A program made the translations under genes and the position numbers. Source: Methylomicrobium sp035916875 (GTDB taxonomy: Bacteria > Pseudomonadota > Gammaproteobacteria > Methylococcales > Methylomonadaceae). From it: a stretch of 64,000 nucleotides of DNA. The DNA lies in assembly GCF_035916875.1 (NCBI RefSeq), contig NZ_JAXUHN010000094.1:147145-211144 (forward strand). Reading direction: 5' to 3'. The notes under the pieces are model-generated. The model saw only the letters and a program-made list of their open reading frames with translations, did not search any database and was not told the DNA's origin. Positions 43,976 through 54,562 of the stretch are shown piece by piece (position 1 is the first letter of the stretch; each line of letters starts with the position of its first letter).

Positions 43976-46555
43976 ATGAGCGATTTATTCCCTATGCGCG
44001 TGTTGAATTATCTGTTCATAGTGATCGTTCTGGCGCTCGTTTGTTTTGGTTTCGGCATCCTGGGCCAACTGCTGACCGTGATGTCCAACCAGGCAGGCGT
44101 TTTAGGGCCCTCTTCCGGCATCGCTCAGGCGGCATTGCTGTTGCTCGGCAATCGCCTATGGCCGGGCGTGTTTCTCGGTAGTTTTGCAATCAGCGCCTAT
44201 GCCTATGGGTTCAGCATCGATGCGTCGATGGTTGCGATTCATGCGGTGAATGCGGTGGCCGCGACGCTATCGGCGGTGCTGGGTTGCGTGCTGATCCAGA
44301 GGTTTGTGGGCTTTCCGAATCCTTTGATCGAAGATCGCAGCATCATACTGTTCATGCTGATCGGCGGGCCGTTGAGCTGTTTGATTACGCCAACCATGGG
44401 CGTCATTGCGCTGCAACAGGCAGGCATGATCGGTGCTGCGGAAATATTCTCGTATTGGTTTCCGTGGTGGATAGACGATATGATGGGCGTGCTGGTGTTT
44501 ACCCCGGTCATACTGATCGCCTATGCCGAGCCCAGGGCGGTTTGGGGCGAACGCCGGTATTCGGTCGGTTTGCCGCTGATGACGACGTTTGTGCTGGTGA
44601 TCTTCCTGTATTTCCATGTCCGGCAACTCGAAGCGGAGCGGCGACGCCAGGAATTCGACGATCGAACCGTTACTTTGTCTCAAGCCATTATCAATCGGCT
44701 GCAGGGCGACATGCATGCGATCTATACGGTGCGCAATTTTTTTTATGGCTCCCGCCGGGTTGAGCAACAAGAATTCGAGTTGTTTACCCGACAAACGCTG
44801 GGGATGTTTCCTGAAATCAAGTCGAGCAGTTGGATCACTGTTGCGAAAGACGGCGGCATAAAGCTGGAATTTATCTCGGTATTGAACGAATCCTCGAAGA
44901 AAGATGTGTCTATGCAGGGCGTCCTGTCGAGCTATCAAAAAAATATGCTCAAAAGCCGCCGGATCAGTGCGGAAGACGTTGATTTTACGATCGAATACGG
45001 TCAGGCAATTGTGTTTTCCCCGGTTTTCACTCACGAATCGAATAGCCGCAAGAGCCTTAGGGGATGGGTATCGGCTTCGTTTTCGATTGCCGATCTGGTG
45101 CATTTTTCGACACAGGCACTGAAAAATACCGGCTGTTTACTGACGATCGTCCTGGAAAAAGGGGCGGCCGGGCCATATAACTTGATTTATTCGAATCAGC
45201 CGGCCGGTTTTCCGCAAACCGAAGCCGTTAGACAGTATGCGACGGAAGCTGGTGGGCAGCGTTGGCTGTTGTCTTTCTATCAAGGCAGGGAAAATTCGCA
45301 GTTGCCTTGGCCGATTTGGTGGGTATTGGTCAGTGGCTTGCTGTTTACCAGTCTGTTGGGCGTCGGTCTGCTGATGCTGACCGGGCGCTATTTTCGGACC
45401 GAGACCGTCATCAGGGAGCGTACCAAAGAGTTGCTCAAGGCTAAAATCGCTGCGGAAGCGGCGAATGATTCAAAAAGCCGATTTCTGGCAAATATCAGTC
45501 ATGAGTTGCGCACGCCGTTGAATGCGATACTTGGTTTCTCACAACTTTTGCTGAAGAAGCGCATTTTTCAGAAAGAAGATTACGAGCAAATCAATACGAT
45601 CAAGCAATGCAGCAACCATTTGTTGGAGTTGATTACCGGCATTTTGGACATTGCATCGATCGAATCGAACAAAATCAGGACCGACGTCAAAGTCTTCGAT
45701 AGCCATAAATTATTGAAAAATATCATCGATATTTGCCGATTGGACGCCGAGTCCAAGCGGCTTGAACTCGATGTGCAGGTGTTGGCGATCCCGCGGTTGT
45801 TGTTAGGCGATCAAAAACGCATTCGCCAGGTGATCGTCAATCTACTCGATAACGCGATCAAATACACCGAGAATGGTAGGGTGGCGCTGACATCGGGTTA
45901 TGTCGACGGGCATTGGTGTATCACAATCGAGGATACCGGCTGTGGGATTGCCGAACAGGATTTGGATGCTATCTTCACACCCTTCACGCAACTGAACGAG
46001 GATGAATTCATCCGGCCCGGCCTGGGCTTGGGGTTGGCGATTACCCGCGAATTGATCCATATCATGGGCGGCGCCATCAGTGTGACGAGTAAGCCCGGCT
46101 CGGGCAGCCGATTTTCGGTGTCGCTGCCGTTGCCGATCGTTGCAGATGAGCCGTTAGCGGGGTTGACTGACAACAGTGCGAGGCCGCCGATTGACGGGCC
46201 GTTGCGGGTGCTGATCGCGGACGATAATCAAATCAACCTTTTGCTGCTGGCCAATTTGCTCGAGCTTGAAGGTTGCAGCGTCGATTCGGCTACCAACGGC
46301 AGGGAAGCGCTGGCGTTTCTCGAAAAGAACCATTACCGACTGGCGCTGTTCGATTTGAATATGCCGGTGATGACCGGTCTCGAATTATTGACGATCGTCA
46401 GACGTCGGGACAAGGCCCTCAAAATGGTCGCGGTCAGCGCTTATGCCGACGAAGGCCGCATCAATGAAGCCTTGGCGGCCGGTTTCGATGCCTATCTGAC
46501 CAAGCCAATTCATGACGAAGAACTGACCGCGTTGTTGAATTCGGTGCGGTGTTGA
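43976..46555 (+). CDS. MASE1-CHASE hybrid sensor histidine kinase with receiver domain
   Basis: An 859-residue hybrid kinase. Residues ~1-215 form a multi-helix MASE1 sensor ([22 protein letters not shown]). A periplasmic CHASE-like domain covers ~225-430 ([29 protein letters not shown]), then a transmembrane segment near 445. The HisKA domain has His509 in [18 protein letters not shown], the HATPase domain has [17 protein letters not shown] and [10 protein letters not shown], and the C-terminal receiver has Asp793 in [12 protein letters not shown] and the KP pair. No cognate regulator is adjacent, so phosphotransfer partners are elsewhere. ATG at 43976 is preferred to the TTG one codon upstream. 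Confidence 0.9.
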   Translation: MSDLFPMRVLNYLFIVIVLALVCFGFGILGQLLTVMSNQAGVLGPSSGIAQAALLLLGNRLWPGVFLGSFAISAYAYGFSIDASMVAIHAVNAVAATLSAVLGCVLIQRFVGFPNPLIEDRSIILFMLIGGPLSCLITPTMGVIALQQAGMIGAAEIFSYWFPWWIDDMMGVLVFTPVILIAYAEPRAVWGERRYSVGLPLMTTFVLVIFLYFHVRQLEAERRRQEFDDRTVTLSQAIINRLQGDMHAIYTVRNFFYGSRRVEQQEFELFTRQTLGMFPEIKSSSWITVAKDGGIKLEFISVLNESSKKDVSMQGVLSSYQKNMLKSRRISAEDVDFTIEYGQAIVFSPVFTHESNSRKSLRGWVSASFSIADLVHFSTQALKNTGCLLTIVLEKGAAGPYNLIYSNQPAGFPQTEAVRQYATEAGGQRWLLSFYQGRENSQLPWPIWWVLVSGLLFTSLLGVGLLMLTGRYFRTETVIRERTKELLKAKIAAEAANDSKSRFLANISHELRTPLNAILGFSQLLLKKRIFQKEDYEQINTIKQCSNHLLELITGILDIASIESNKIRTDVKVFDSHKLLKNIIDICRLDAESKRLELDVQVLAIPRLLLGDQKRIRQVIVNLLDNAIKYTENGRVALTSGYVDGHWCITIEDTGCGIAEQDLDAIFTPFTQLNEDEFIRPGLGLGLAITRELIHIMGGAISVTSKPGSGSRFSVSLPLPIVADEPLAGLTDNSARPPIDGPLRVLIADDNQINLLLLANLLELEGCSVDSATNGREALAFLEKNHYRLALFDLNMPVMTGLELLTIVRRRDKALKMVAVSAYADEGRINEALAAGFDAYLTKPIHDEELTALLNSVRC

Positions 46556-46587
46556 GTTAATGAAAAGCCAAAGGGTTTATTTTTAAT

Positions 46588-46923
46588 TTATACGCTAAAG
46601 CTTTCGCCGCAGCCGCAGGTCGCCTTCACATTCGGATTGTTGAATTGAAACGCCTCGTTGATGCCTTCGCGGCGGTAATCGAGTTCCATGCCGTCGATGT
46701 AGGGTAGGTCGGCCTGCTTGACGATCAGTTTGACGCCGTATTCCTCAAACACCGTTTCATTATCCTCAAGCTGATCGGCATAGTCGAGCGCATAAGCATA
46801 GCCCGAGCAGCCCGATTTTTTGACGCCGATTTTCAGGCCGATGCCTTTGCCGCGTTTTTCGAGCTGTTTCTTGATCTGCTTGGCGGCTTTCTCGGTGAGC
46901 ATGACTGACATAAGTTTTTTCAT
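46588..46923 (-). CDS. iscA: IscA/ErpA-type iron-sulfur assembly protein
   Basis: A 111-residue A-type carrier. The three cluster Cys are in KSGCSGYAY and the C-terminal CGCGESFSV. Start 46923 is chosen since its ATG overlaps the cysteine desulfurase stop (ATGA); an internal ATG at 46911 would give the more canonical MSVMLTEKAAK. Third gene of the iscR-iscS-iscA unit. It accepts or delivers Fe-S clusters to targets. Confidence 0.92.
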   Translation of the reverse strand: MKKLMSVMLTEKAAKQIKKQLEKRGKGIGLKIGVKKSGCSGYAYALDYADQLEDNETVFEEYGVKLIVKQADLPYIDGMELDYRREGINEAFQFNNPNVKATCGCGESFSV

Positions 46924-48035
46924 CCTTCCTGGCAAACCAGGGCTTTTAACAGTTTGATAAATTGGGTTATCTGGTCAGGGGTATTGGCTGTTCCGAGGCT
47001 GATCCGAAGCGCGCTTTGGGCCAATACCGGATCGACGCCCATTGCAGTCAACACATAACTCGGCTCCCTGCCGCCGCTGGCGCAGGCAGAGCCGCTGGAT
47101 ACCGCAATGCCCTGCTGATCGAGTTTCATCAGCAGCATTTCGCCGTCGCTATTCGGCAGGCCGAACTGTACCGTATTAGGCAATCGGGGGGCTGCTTCGG
47201 AAAAAATGGTCAAGCCCGGAATCGACCGGAGCCCATCTTCCAGATGGGTGTTTAAAAGTGAAAGACGTTCATTGCGTTGGTCAAGTTCGGACTTTGCAAG
47301 TTCCGCCGCCTTGCCGAAACCGACGATCGCGGCGACGTTCTCGGTGCCGGCCCGATAGCCTTGTTCCTGTCCGCCGCCGAGCAGCAGCGGCGAGAGTCTG
47401 ACGCCTTTCTCGAAAACCAGCGCGCCGGCACCCTTCGGGCCATAAATCTTGTGGCTGGACAGCGACAGCAATTGCACGCCCAATCTTTTGAAATCGATCG
47501 GGATCTTGCCGGCCGCCTGCACCGCGTCGGTATGCAGCGAAATATTGTGGTCTTTCAATTGTCCGGCATGGCGCGTAACATCCTGAATCACGCCGGTTTC
47601 ATTATTCGCGAGCATGATTGAAACCCAGGCCGTTTTTGGATCGCGGATGATCTCGTCGATGGCTTCTTGCCGGATCAATCCGTGTTGATCGACGCCGATG
47701 ATCGACACGGGATGGCCTTGTTGCCGCAAGCGCTCGGTCGGTTCGAGGATGGACGGATGTTCGATCGCCGACACCGCAAGGCCGGCCGCCGGTTCGAGAT
47801 TCGCTAGGGCCTGGTTATTCGCTTCGGTGCCGCCGCTGGTAAAAATTACCTGGCTTGCCGAGGCGCCGACCAGTTCCGCGACTTGATTGCGTGCCGTATC
47901 GACAGCGCTTCTTGCAAGCCTGCCGAGTCGGTACAGCCCGGATGCATTGCCGTAAAAGCTTTTCAGATAGGGCAGCATCGCTTCGAGCACCCGATCATCT
48001 ATCGGGGTGGTCGCGTTATGATCCAGATAGATCAT
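46920..48035 (-). CDS. iscS: Cysteine desulfurase (IscS/NifS-like)
   Basis: A 371-residue class V PLP enzyme releasing sulfur from cysteine. It has IYLDHNATTP at the start, the PLP lysine in SSHKIYGPKG, and the active Cys in SGSACASGG. It is shorter than E. coli IscS (404), closer to NifS-type group I enzymes, and lacks the usual C-terminal extension that contacts IscU. It overlaps both neighbours by four bases (ATGA), so the three proteins are translationally coupled. Confidence 0.93.
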   Translation of the reverse strand: MIYLDHNATTPIDDRVLEAMLPYLKSFYGNASGLYRLGRLARSAVDTARNQVAELVGASASQVIFTSGGTEANNQALANLEPAAGLAVSAIEHPSILEPTERLRQQGHPVSIIGVDQHGLIRQEAIDEIIRDPKTAWVSIMLANNETGVIQDVTRHAGQLKDHNISLHTDAVQAAGKIPIDFKRLGVQLLSLSSHKIYGPKGAGALVFEKGVRLSPLLLGGGQEQGYRAGTENVAAIVGFGKAAELAKSELDQRNERLSLLNTHLEDGLRSIPGLTIFSEAAPRLPNTVQFGLPNSDGEMLLMKLDQQGIAVSSGSACASGGREPSYVLTAMGVDPVLAQSALRISLGTANTPDQITQFIKLLKALVCQEG

Positions 48036-48523
48036 TTAGGGTAGGCGCTGATTCCTGTTTGGTGATGGAACTCGATCACGCGCTGGGCGTCCTGTTCCTG
48101 CCTCCGGGCGATTTCCTGCACATGATGTTTTTCCAGGAGATCGGCCAGCGTAATGCCTTTTAGATAGTCGCGGATTTGGTCGCTGAGGCCCATCCATAAG
48201 TCGTGCGTCAGGCAGGCCTTGTGATTTTGGCAATTGGCTTCGCCGCCGCATTTGGTCGCATCGATTTGTTCATCGACCGCGGCAATGATGTCCGCAATAT
48301 TGATCGATGAGGTTTGGCCGGCCAGCGTATAACCGCCGCCGGGGCCGCGCACGCCCTTGACCATACCGGCGCGGCGCAGGCGGGCAAATAATTGTTCTAG
48401 ATAAGACAGCGAAATGGTTTGCCGAGTCGCGATGTCGGTCAATGTAACAGGGGTCTTTTGGCTGTGAAAAGCAAGATCAAGCATCGCGGTGACCGCATAG
48501 CGGCCTTTGGTAGTCAAGCGCAC
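48032..48523 (-). CDS. iscR: Rrf2-family Fe-S-sensing regulator IscR
   Basis: A 163-residue Rrf2 regulator. Winged-helix N-terminus MRLTTKGRYAVTAMLDLAFH, then the three cluster cysteines in CGGEANCQNHKAC with the CX5CX5C spacing of IscR. The [2Fe-2S] form represses its own operon in characterised bacteria. It leads the short iscR-iscS-iscA operon. A promoter with a partial IscR-like half-site lies 40-65 bases upstream. Confidence 0.95.
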   Translation of the reverse strand: MRLTTKGRYAVTAMLDLAFHSQKTPVTLTDIATRQTISLSYLEQLFARLRRAGMVKGVRGPGGGYTLAGQTSSINIADIIAAVDEQIDATKCGGEANCQNHKACLTHDLWMGLSDQIRDYLKGITLADLLEKHHVQEIARRQEQDAQRVIEFHHQTGISAYPK

Positions 48524-48561
48524 AACATTAATCCTTACAAAAAAATAGTAGTGTCACCCGA

Positions 48562-48590
48562 TTTTAATCTTAACCCATTAAAATAGTCAA
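48562..48590 (-). promoter_or_regulatory. iscR promoter candidate with a possible IscR half-site
   Basis: On the minus strand TTGACT (48585-48590) and TTAAAA (48562-48567) are 17 bases apart. TTGACTATTTTAA resembles one half of the type 1 IscR motif (GACT followed by an A/T run). The second half is poorly conserved. Confidence 0.4.
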
Positions 48591-48677
48591 CATTTATAAC
48601 CCTAGTTTTTTTAACGTTAATGCGTTAAGAGAATCTCTAAAAATACAAAAACCCGAAATTCCAGCCATTTGGCGCCA

Positions 48678-49163
48678 TCAAAACCCGCATTTTGGCATAA
48701 ATTTATGTTTTCCCGTGTTGTTTTGAAGGAGTCTTTCGCCCTGTTCCCCGTCTTCAAGACGCCGATATTCTGCGGAGGGTGCAAAAAGCAGCATGTTGTA
48801 GATCAAGTTAATGACGCCGATGCATACTTCGGCGCGGGCGAGATTGATACAGCACACAGCCTTGCAGCCACTTTGAACCGTATAGGCAAACATGTGCCCG
48901 CTCCGCCAGCGGGTTTTGGAACGGGTCTTGTTGCCTTGCTTTTTACATGCAGTCTGCTGTTTGCCGCGGGCATCCTTGCGTGTGGTAGCCTTTGGCTTCT
49001 TAAGTCCGTTTCGGTGTTCTCGGAGAGATAGGCGCTGTCGGCCCAGGCGGAACAGCTGGAGTTGCCGATGTCCAATAACTGATCCAGTGTCTCGGAATCG
49101 AGGATACTGGCGTCGGTTATTGCGTATTTCCTGGTTAGCTTGTGGTTTTTGCCGGCCGTGGCT
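48678..49163 (-). pseudogene. Decayed IS5-family transposase (C-terminal half, frameshifted)
   Basis: Read on the minus strand from 49163, one frame gives KNHKLTRKYAITDASILDSE followed by LLDIGNSS and WADSAYLSE, the DDE-region layout of IS5 transposases. After about 48900 the similarity moves to another frame, with GHMFAYTVQSG and then NLARAEVCIGVINLIYNM, matching the C-terminal VEHVFG...ARAK..IG..NL.YN pattern. The N-terminal half is missing, and no intact inverted repeats were found. It lies between iscR and the PHP gene. Confidence 0.75.
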
Positions 49164-49223
49164 TTATTTTATAAATAGTCGTATTAGCTTTTATTGCCTG
49201 TTTTCGTCGAACGGGCGTGGCTG

Positions 49224-50060
49224 TCACGATGTAAGCAGGTCCCAAACCGGTTGGATTTCCGGGGGTAGCGGCGCAAGCCGGCCCAGTTCGACATATTGAT
49301 TGGCCGGACTATGAAAGTCCGATCCAGCCGATCCCGCCAGGCCGAAACGCTTCGCATAATCGGCCATATTTTTGATTTCTTCGGCATTATAGCGTCCGGT
49401 TACGATTTCGACCGCTTGGCCGCCAGCTTCCTTGAAAGCATTCAGCAGACGTCTGAGCCAACTGGCGGTCAATTGGTAGCGTAACGGATGCGCGAGCACC
49501 GCGACGCCGCCGGATTTTATAATCCAGTCGATAGCGACGCTCATGTCCGCCCAGGGGGTTGAGACATAGGCCGGTTTGCCTTTCGCAAGGTAGCGGTCGA
49601 ACGCTTCCTGCTGGCTAAGCACGTGGCCTTGCGAGAGCAGAAAATCGGCGAAATGAGTGCGCGTGATCATGCTGTCGCCGGCCATTTTTTTGACTGCTGC
49701 CAAGGCTCCCGGAATGCGTTTTTTCTCGAGTTTCAGTGCAATCTGTTCGGCGCGTTGCAGGCGCGTATTGCGGAGATTATGCGTCGCTTCGGCAAGCGGG
49801 ACATAGGCGGGATCGATGCCGAGTCCAACGATATGCAAGCATTTGCTTTGCCAGTGACTGGAGAGTTCGATGCCGGAAATGAAGCGGATGCCGGCGGCGT
49901 CCGCCGAGCGTTTCGCTTCGTCGAGCCCCGCGGTGGTATCGTGATCGGTCAGCGCGAGCGCGGTCACGCCTTGCTGGTGCGCGCGTTCGACCAACGCGGC
50001 GGGAGAGAGGGCGCCGTCGGAGGCGGTGGAATGGCAATGCAGGTCATATATTTCTGGCAT
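49224..50060 (-). CDS. rnm: PHP-domain phosphoesterase (RNase AM / YciV-like)
   Basis: A 278-residue PHP protein. Metal-binding motifs: DLHCHSTASDG, ALTDHDTT, GIELSSHW, VLAHPLRY and GSDFHSP. Characterised homologues act as 5'-3' exoribonuclease and 3',5'-nucleoside bisphosphate phosphatase. Length matches YciV (about 290). Probably part of a unit with the ABC exporter gene upstream on the same strand (68-base gap). Confidence 0.88.
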   Translation of the reverse strand: MPEIYDLHCHSTASDGALSPAALVERAHQQGVTALALTDHDTTAGLDEAKRSADAAGIRFISGIELSSHWQSKCLHIVGLGIDPAYVPLAEATHNLRNTRLQRAEQIALKLEKKRIPGALAAVKKMAGDSMITRTHFADFLLSQGHVLSQQEAFDRYLAKGKPAYVSTPWADMSVAIDWIIKSGGVAVLAHPLRYQLTASWLRRLLNAFKEAGGQAVEIVTGRYNAEEIKNMADYAKRFGLAGSAGSDFHSPANQYVELGRLAPLPPEIQPVWDLLTS

Positions 50061-50128
50061 GGTTTATTGTTATCGTTATAATTTTTTGTATTCGTGCAAA
50101 CTTATTCCATTGCACCTTGAACCTGCTG

Positions 50129-51961
50129 TTATTGATATTCCCCGTACAGTTTCGCATAAAGCCCCTTTTGCGCGATCAGCGTTTCATGCCGCCCCTGTTC
50201 GCAGATTTTACCTTCCTCAAACACATAGACATGATCGGCTTGTTTGACCGCGCTGAGCCGGTGCGCGATGATAATCGTGGTTAAACCTTTTAAGAACTCG
50301 GCCAGCGCCTGATGCAGATTATGTTCGGTTTCGCTGTCGAGCGCGGAGGTCGCTTCGTCGAGTATCACGACTTTCGGTTTCGCGACGATCATCCGCGCGA
50401 TTGCGAGGCGCTGTCTCTGGCCCCCGGACAGACGCATGCCGTGACGGCCGACGACTGTGTCCAGACCGGTCGGCAAATCCTTCACAATGTCGTCGAGTTG
50501 CGCGGTCGCCAGCGCATTCCATAATTCTTTACTGGTTGCGGTTCGACCCAAGGTTAGATTCGCGCGTATCGTGTCGTTGAACAAAATCGGTTGCTGCAAA
50601 ACGGTGACCACATTTTCTCTGACTACCTCCAGTCCGATCCGTTCCATCGGCGCGTCATCGAAATAAATCGTGCCACTTTCGGCCGGATACAGGCCGATCA
50701 AGGTCTGGATCAGGGTCGATTTGCCGCCGCCGCTCGCGCCGACCAAGGCGACTTTATCGCCAGCGTTGATCGTCAGATTGATGCCGTTCAGCACTTTTTC
50801 CTCGCCGTAGCTAAAATGCAGATCATCGATGCGGATCGCGACTGTTTTTTTATCCAGAAACGGATTTTCAAGATGCGGGTAATGCGGTTCTTGCTTCAGC
50901 GCTTTCAGTTTGTTGATCCGCCCCAAGGCCGCTTTCGCCGCGTAAAACGCATACTGGATGTTCAAAATTTCCTGCACCGGCGCCATCATGAACCAGAGAT
51001 AGCCGAATACCGCGAGCATCTGGCCTATCGTCAGGTCTGCATAAAACACCATCAGCATCGCCAATGCGCGAAATACGTCGAAGCCGAACAAAAAAATCAA
51101 AAAACTCAGCCGATTCGCGGCGTCGCTTTTCCAGGCATAGGCGGCAGAGTAATCCTTCACATACAGCGCCGCTTCGATCAGTTGCCGGCAATAATGTTTT
51201 TCGCGGTTGCTGGCGCGAATCTGATGAATCGCTTCGAGCGTTTCGGTCAGCGCTTCCTGAAAGATACCATAGGCGGTGTTTTCCTTGCTCTTCAGATCCT
51301 TGACCTTGCCGCCGACCACGCGTGTGAAATAGATAACAACGGGGTTCAACAGCAAAATGAACAGGCCCAGTTGCCAGTTCATCCAGAGCAGGATCACTGC
51401 GGTGCCGAAAATGGTCAGGCAGGCGACCAGGAGTTTGCTGATCGTGTTGCCGATGAAATTGTCGATCGTGTCGAGATCGGTGACCAGATGGGTCGCGATC
51501 GAGCCGGTGCCGAGGCTTTCGTATTCAGCCATCGAAATCGTTTGTAGATGGCCGATCAAATGCTTGCGGATGCGGAAGATGATGTCTTTCGCGATGCGGG
51601 AAAACTCTCGGGCCTGGACAATGTTGAAAATGATCGCGATGATCCGGAGCAGTAGGCTCGCAAACAGGACGGCGGTGATATAAAAGATCGGCGTCTGCCA
51701 GGCAGGCGGCACGAGAGGGTTCAGTGTTCGGATGATCAGGCCGGGCTTGTGCAGCAGGATCTCATCGACCAGCAGAGGCATGAATAGCGGTACCGGAACG
51801 CTCGCGACCATCGCCAAAACCGCAATTATATTCGAATAAATCAGCGCTTTTTTATGTTGGCGGGCGATTTGAAAGATATAATCCCAGCCAAAAGGCGTTG
51901 CCTGGGATTTGGAGGGCTTGGTATGCACGTTTTCAGTCATAGTCTTCATTTTCCGCGCCAT
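50129..51961 (-). CDS. MsbA-like ABC exporter (fused permease-ATPase)
   Basis: A 610-residue half-transporter: six-helix ABC transmembrane domain (~25-330) and a nucleotide-binding domain with Walker A GASGGGKST, signature LSGGQRQRLAIARMI and Walker B VVILDEATSALDSE. It resembles MsbA/lipid-A and multidrug exporters; the substrate cannot be read from sequence. The start is uncertain, with in-frame ATGs at 51961, 51949 and 51940; a TATAAT overlaps the first, which favours a later one. The 5' end is divergent from slt, and their leaders are close. Confidence 0.88.
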   Translation of the reverse strand: MARKMKTMTENVHTKPSKSQATPFGWDYIFQIARQHKKALIYSNIIAVLAMVASVPVPLFMPLLVDEILLHKPGLIIRTLNPLVPPAWQTPIFYITAVLFASLLLRIIAIIFNIVQAREFSRIAKDIIFRIRKHLIGHLQTISMAEYESLGTGSIATHLVTDLDTIDNFIGNTISKLLVACLTIFGTAVILLWMNWQLGLFILLLNPVVIYFTRVVGGKVKDLKSKENTAYGIFQEALTETLEAIHQIRASNREKHYCRQLIEAALYVKDYSAAYAWKSDAANRLSFLIFLFGFDVFRALAMLMVFYADLTIGQMLAVFGYLWFMMAPVQEILNIQYAFYAAKAALGRINKLKALKQEPHYPHLENPFLDKKTVAIRIDDLHFSYGEEKVLNGINLTINAGDKVALVGASGGGKSTLIQTLIGLYPAESGTIYFDDAPMERIGLEVVRENVVTVLQQPILFNDTIRANLTLGRTATSKELWNALATAQLDDIVKDLPTGLDTVVGRHGMRLSGGQRQRLAIARMIVAKPKVVILDEATSALDSETEHNLHQALAEFLKGLTTIIIAHRLSAVKQADHVYVFEEGKICEQGRHETLIAQKGLYAKLYGEYQ

Positions 51962-52048
51962 TATAGCGGAGCCTCGGGTTCCGGCATAGCTTGCCCAATC
52001 TCCGGTTGTCTTGCCTATGCCGATTTTTCAGCTAATTTCTCAAACAGG

Positions 52049-53956
52049 ATGAAGTCTTTGCAATTCATTTTCTTGGCGCTATGCCTGATGTTGTCGTCCG
52101 ATGCCGTTTGGGCTCGCGATTGGCAGCGCGAGCGCGCCGATTTCGTGCTGGCCGAACAAGCGGTCGAGCAGGGCAATTCCCCCGCCTTTCAGACACTTGC
52201 CGGGGCGTTAACCGAGTATCCGCTGTATCCTTACCTTCAATACCAGTGGTTAAAAAAAGACCTGACGCAAACCGATAAAATCCGCGCATTTCTAACGGCT
52301 TATAAAGATACGCGCTATGCTTCGCTGTTGCGCGGCAAATGGCTCAAAACCATGGCCGAGCATGGCCAGTGGCGGGGCTATATCGACAACTATCAGGCCG
52401 ACGGCGATGTGGCGCTAGAATGTCTGTACCACTGGGCGCAATACCAAGCCGGCTTCCGAGATCAGGCTTTAATACATGCCAAGCGCCTCTGGATGAGCGG
52501 CAGTTCGCAGCCGAGCGAATGCGAGCCGTTATTTACTGCGTTATCAATTTCTGCCGTGATGACCCCAGAGATGATTTGGCAGCGTTTCGAGATGGCGTTA
52601 AAGGAAAACAATCGGCAATTGGCCGAGTATCTTGCGCGCCAGATTAAAGGTTTAGACCGCGACGCTGCTGAGTCATGGCTGCAAGTCGATAAGAATCCCG
52701 AACTGATCAAGGAAGATAAAATCCGTTTGCGTAAGGATAAACTTTCCTCACGGATATTTGCGTACGGAATTGAGCGTATGGCCAAGTCGGACCCGGATGC
52801 CGCGGTGCTGCTTTGGGATGCCGAAAAAAATGGTTTGCCTTTGGAAGACAGCATTAAACAAATGATCGAGCGTCGACTGGCGCTGGCCTTGGCCGCTCAA
52901 AGAAAAACCGGGGCCTATGACAGGTTGACAGGTCTGATTGCCAATGACAGCGAGGTCAGGGAGTGGCGAGTCAGATCGGCTTTGTTCGAACAAAACTGGG
53001 GGCACATCGCAGCGGCGTTGTCGGGACTGACGCTTGACGAGCTAAAAGAAGCGCGCTGGCAATATTGGCAGGCGCGCTTACTGGCTTCCGCCGGAAATAA
53101 TGAGGCTGCGCGTACGCAGTACTCACAAGCTGCCAACGACCGGAGTTTTTATGGCTTTTTGGCCGCCGATGCGGTGTCGCAACCCTATCGCCTGACCGAT
53201 AAGCCGGTGCTGCCGGCCGCGAATGGCCTGAACGATTTGGCGGCCGAACAAGATTTTCAGGCTGTATTTGAACTCAGGGCTTTAAATCGCGACATGGAAG
53301 CGGAGCGGCAATGGTGGTTTGCGGTCAGTAAATTGAGTAAGGAGAGACTGGCGCAGGCCGCCAAGGTGGCAGAGTCTTGGGGCTGGCCGCATGTCGCGAT
53401 CAAGACCTTGGTCAAGGCCGACTACTGGGATGATCTGGCCTTGCGTTTTCCGGTCCGTTATCTGGAACAAGTGCAGAGCAATGCCTTTCTGCATAATCTC
53501 GATTCCGCGGTCGTCTTCGGTTTGATGCGGCAGGAAAGCATGCTCGACAGTCGGGCCGAGTCTTCTGTCGGCGCGAAGGGACTGATGCAGGTAATGCCGG
53601 CAACCGGCCGGCAGATCGCCAGAGAAATTCAGCAAACTCTGGCTTCTGACTATAGCCTGTTCGATCCTGATCTGAATATTCGCTTGGGATCTTATTACTT
53701 TAAGAAACTTCTGATACGCTTCGATGGCAATATGGTTTTAGCAACGGCGGCTTATAACGCGGGTCCCGCACGAGTGGGGAAATGGTTGCCGAGCACGGGG
53801 TCGATACCCGCCGATATTTGGGTCGAAACGATTCCGTTCAAGGAAACCCGGAAATATGTAGCCTCGGTTTTATCTTATGCGATTATCTATCAACAACGGC
53901 TCAATAAAAATGCATTGAAGTTGAGGGACCTGATGCCGGCGATTCCGTCCGGGTAA
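52049..53956 (+). CDS. slt: Soluble lytic murein transglycosylase
   Basis: A 635-residue periplasmic transglycosylase that cleaves glycan strands, forming 1,6-anhydro ends. The ATG at 52049 starts a signal peptide (MKSLQFIFLALCLMLSSDAV); the frame is open ~65 codons upstream but that segment overlaps the divergent ABC gene. Residues ~30-430 are the helical superhelix (U/L domains). The catalytic SLT domain follows, with Glu in RQESMLDSRAESSVGAKGLM, QVMPATGRQIA and ATAAYNAGPARV. Confidence 0.93.
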   Translation: MKSLQFIFLALCLMLSSDAVWARDWQRERADFVLAEQAVEQGNSPAFQTLAGALTEYPLYPYLQYQWLKKDLTQTDKIRAFLTAYKDTRYASLLRGKWLKTMAEHGQWRGYIDNYQADGDVALECLYHWAQYQAGFRDQALIHAKRLWMSGSSQPSECEPLFTALSISAVMTPEMIWQRFEMALKENNRQLAEYLARQIKGLDRDAAESWLQVDKNPELIKEDKIRLRKDKLSSRIFAYGIERMAKSDPDAAVLLWDAEKNGLPLEDSIKQMIERRLALALAAQRKTGAYDRLTGLIANDSEVREWRVRSALFEQNWGHIAAALSGLTLDELKEARWQYWQARLLASAGNNEAARTQYSQAANDRSFYGFLAADAVSQPYRLTDKPVLPAANGLNDLAAEQDFQAVFELRALNRDMEAERQWWFAVSKLSKERLAQAAKVAESWGWPHVAIKTLVKADYWDDLALRFPVRYLEQVQSNAFLHNLDSAVVFGLMRQESMLDSRAESSVGAKGLMQVMPATGRQIAREIQQTLASDYSLFDPDLNIRLGSYYFKKLLIRFDGNMVLATAAYNAGPARVGKWLPSTGSIPADIWVETIPFKETRKYVASVLSYAIIYQQRLNKNALKLRDLMPAIPSG

Positions 53957-54035
53957 AAATGAGCTGATTTTTTTTAGTGCCTGATGGATAATATGTGGAA
54001 CTAACCCCATAAAAAATTGCCAAGGTAAACATCGA

Positions 54036-54551
54036 ATGGAGAAAAAGCATAGCTTAACGCGCGAGGAGTTGTTGATGTCCGGGAGGGGCGAACTGTACGG
54101 ACCCAAAAATGCACAATTGCCGTTACCGCCTATGCTGATGATGGATCGCATTACCCTGATCACCGATGAAGGCGGCTTGTACGGCAAGGGCGAAATCATC
54201 GCCGAGCTTGATATCAAGCCCGATTTATGGTTTTTCGACTGCCATTTTCAGGGCGATCCGGTGATGCCGGGCTGTTTGGGACTTGATGCAATGTGGCAAT
54301 TGGTCGGTTTTTTTCTCTGCTGGATGGGTGGCCCTGGCAAAGGGCGCGCGCTCGGCGTCGGCGAGGTCAAATTTACCGGGCAGGTACTGCCGACCGCGAA
54401 AAAGGTGGTTTATCACATCCACATGAAACGGTTGATCCTGCGCAAGCTGGTGATGGGCATTGCAGACGCGACGATGGAAGTGGACGGTAAAAAGATTTAT
54501 GAAGCGACCGATCTGCGTGTCGGTTTGTTTACTTCTACAGAAGATTTCTAG
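54036..54551 (+). CDS. fabA: 3-hydroxyacyl-[ACP] dehydratase/isomerase FabA
   Basis: A 171-residue FabA with catalytic His70 ([14 protein letters not shown]) and Asp84 (LGLDAMWQ) at the same positions as in E. coli. It both dehydrates 3-hydroxydecanoyl-ACP and isomerises trans-2 to cis-3-decenoyl-ACP, the branch point for unsaturated fatty acids. fabB follows 11 bases downstream, making the classical fabAB operon. Confidence 0.98.
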   Translation: MEKKHSLTREELLMSGRGELYGPKNAQLPLPPMLMMDRITLITDEGGLYGKGEIIAELDIKPDLWFFDCHFQGDPVMPGCLGLDAMWQLVGFFLCWMGGPGKGRALGVGEVKFTGQVLPTAKKVVYHIHMKRLILRKLVMGIADATMEVDGKKIYEATDLRVGLFTSTEDF

Positions 54552-54562
54552 GGTTTAAGGTA

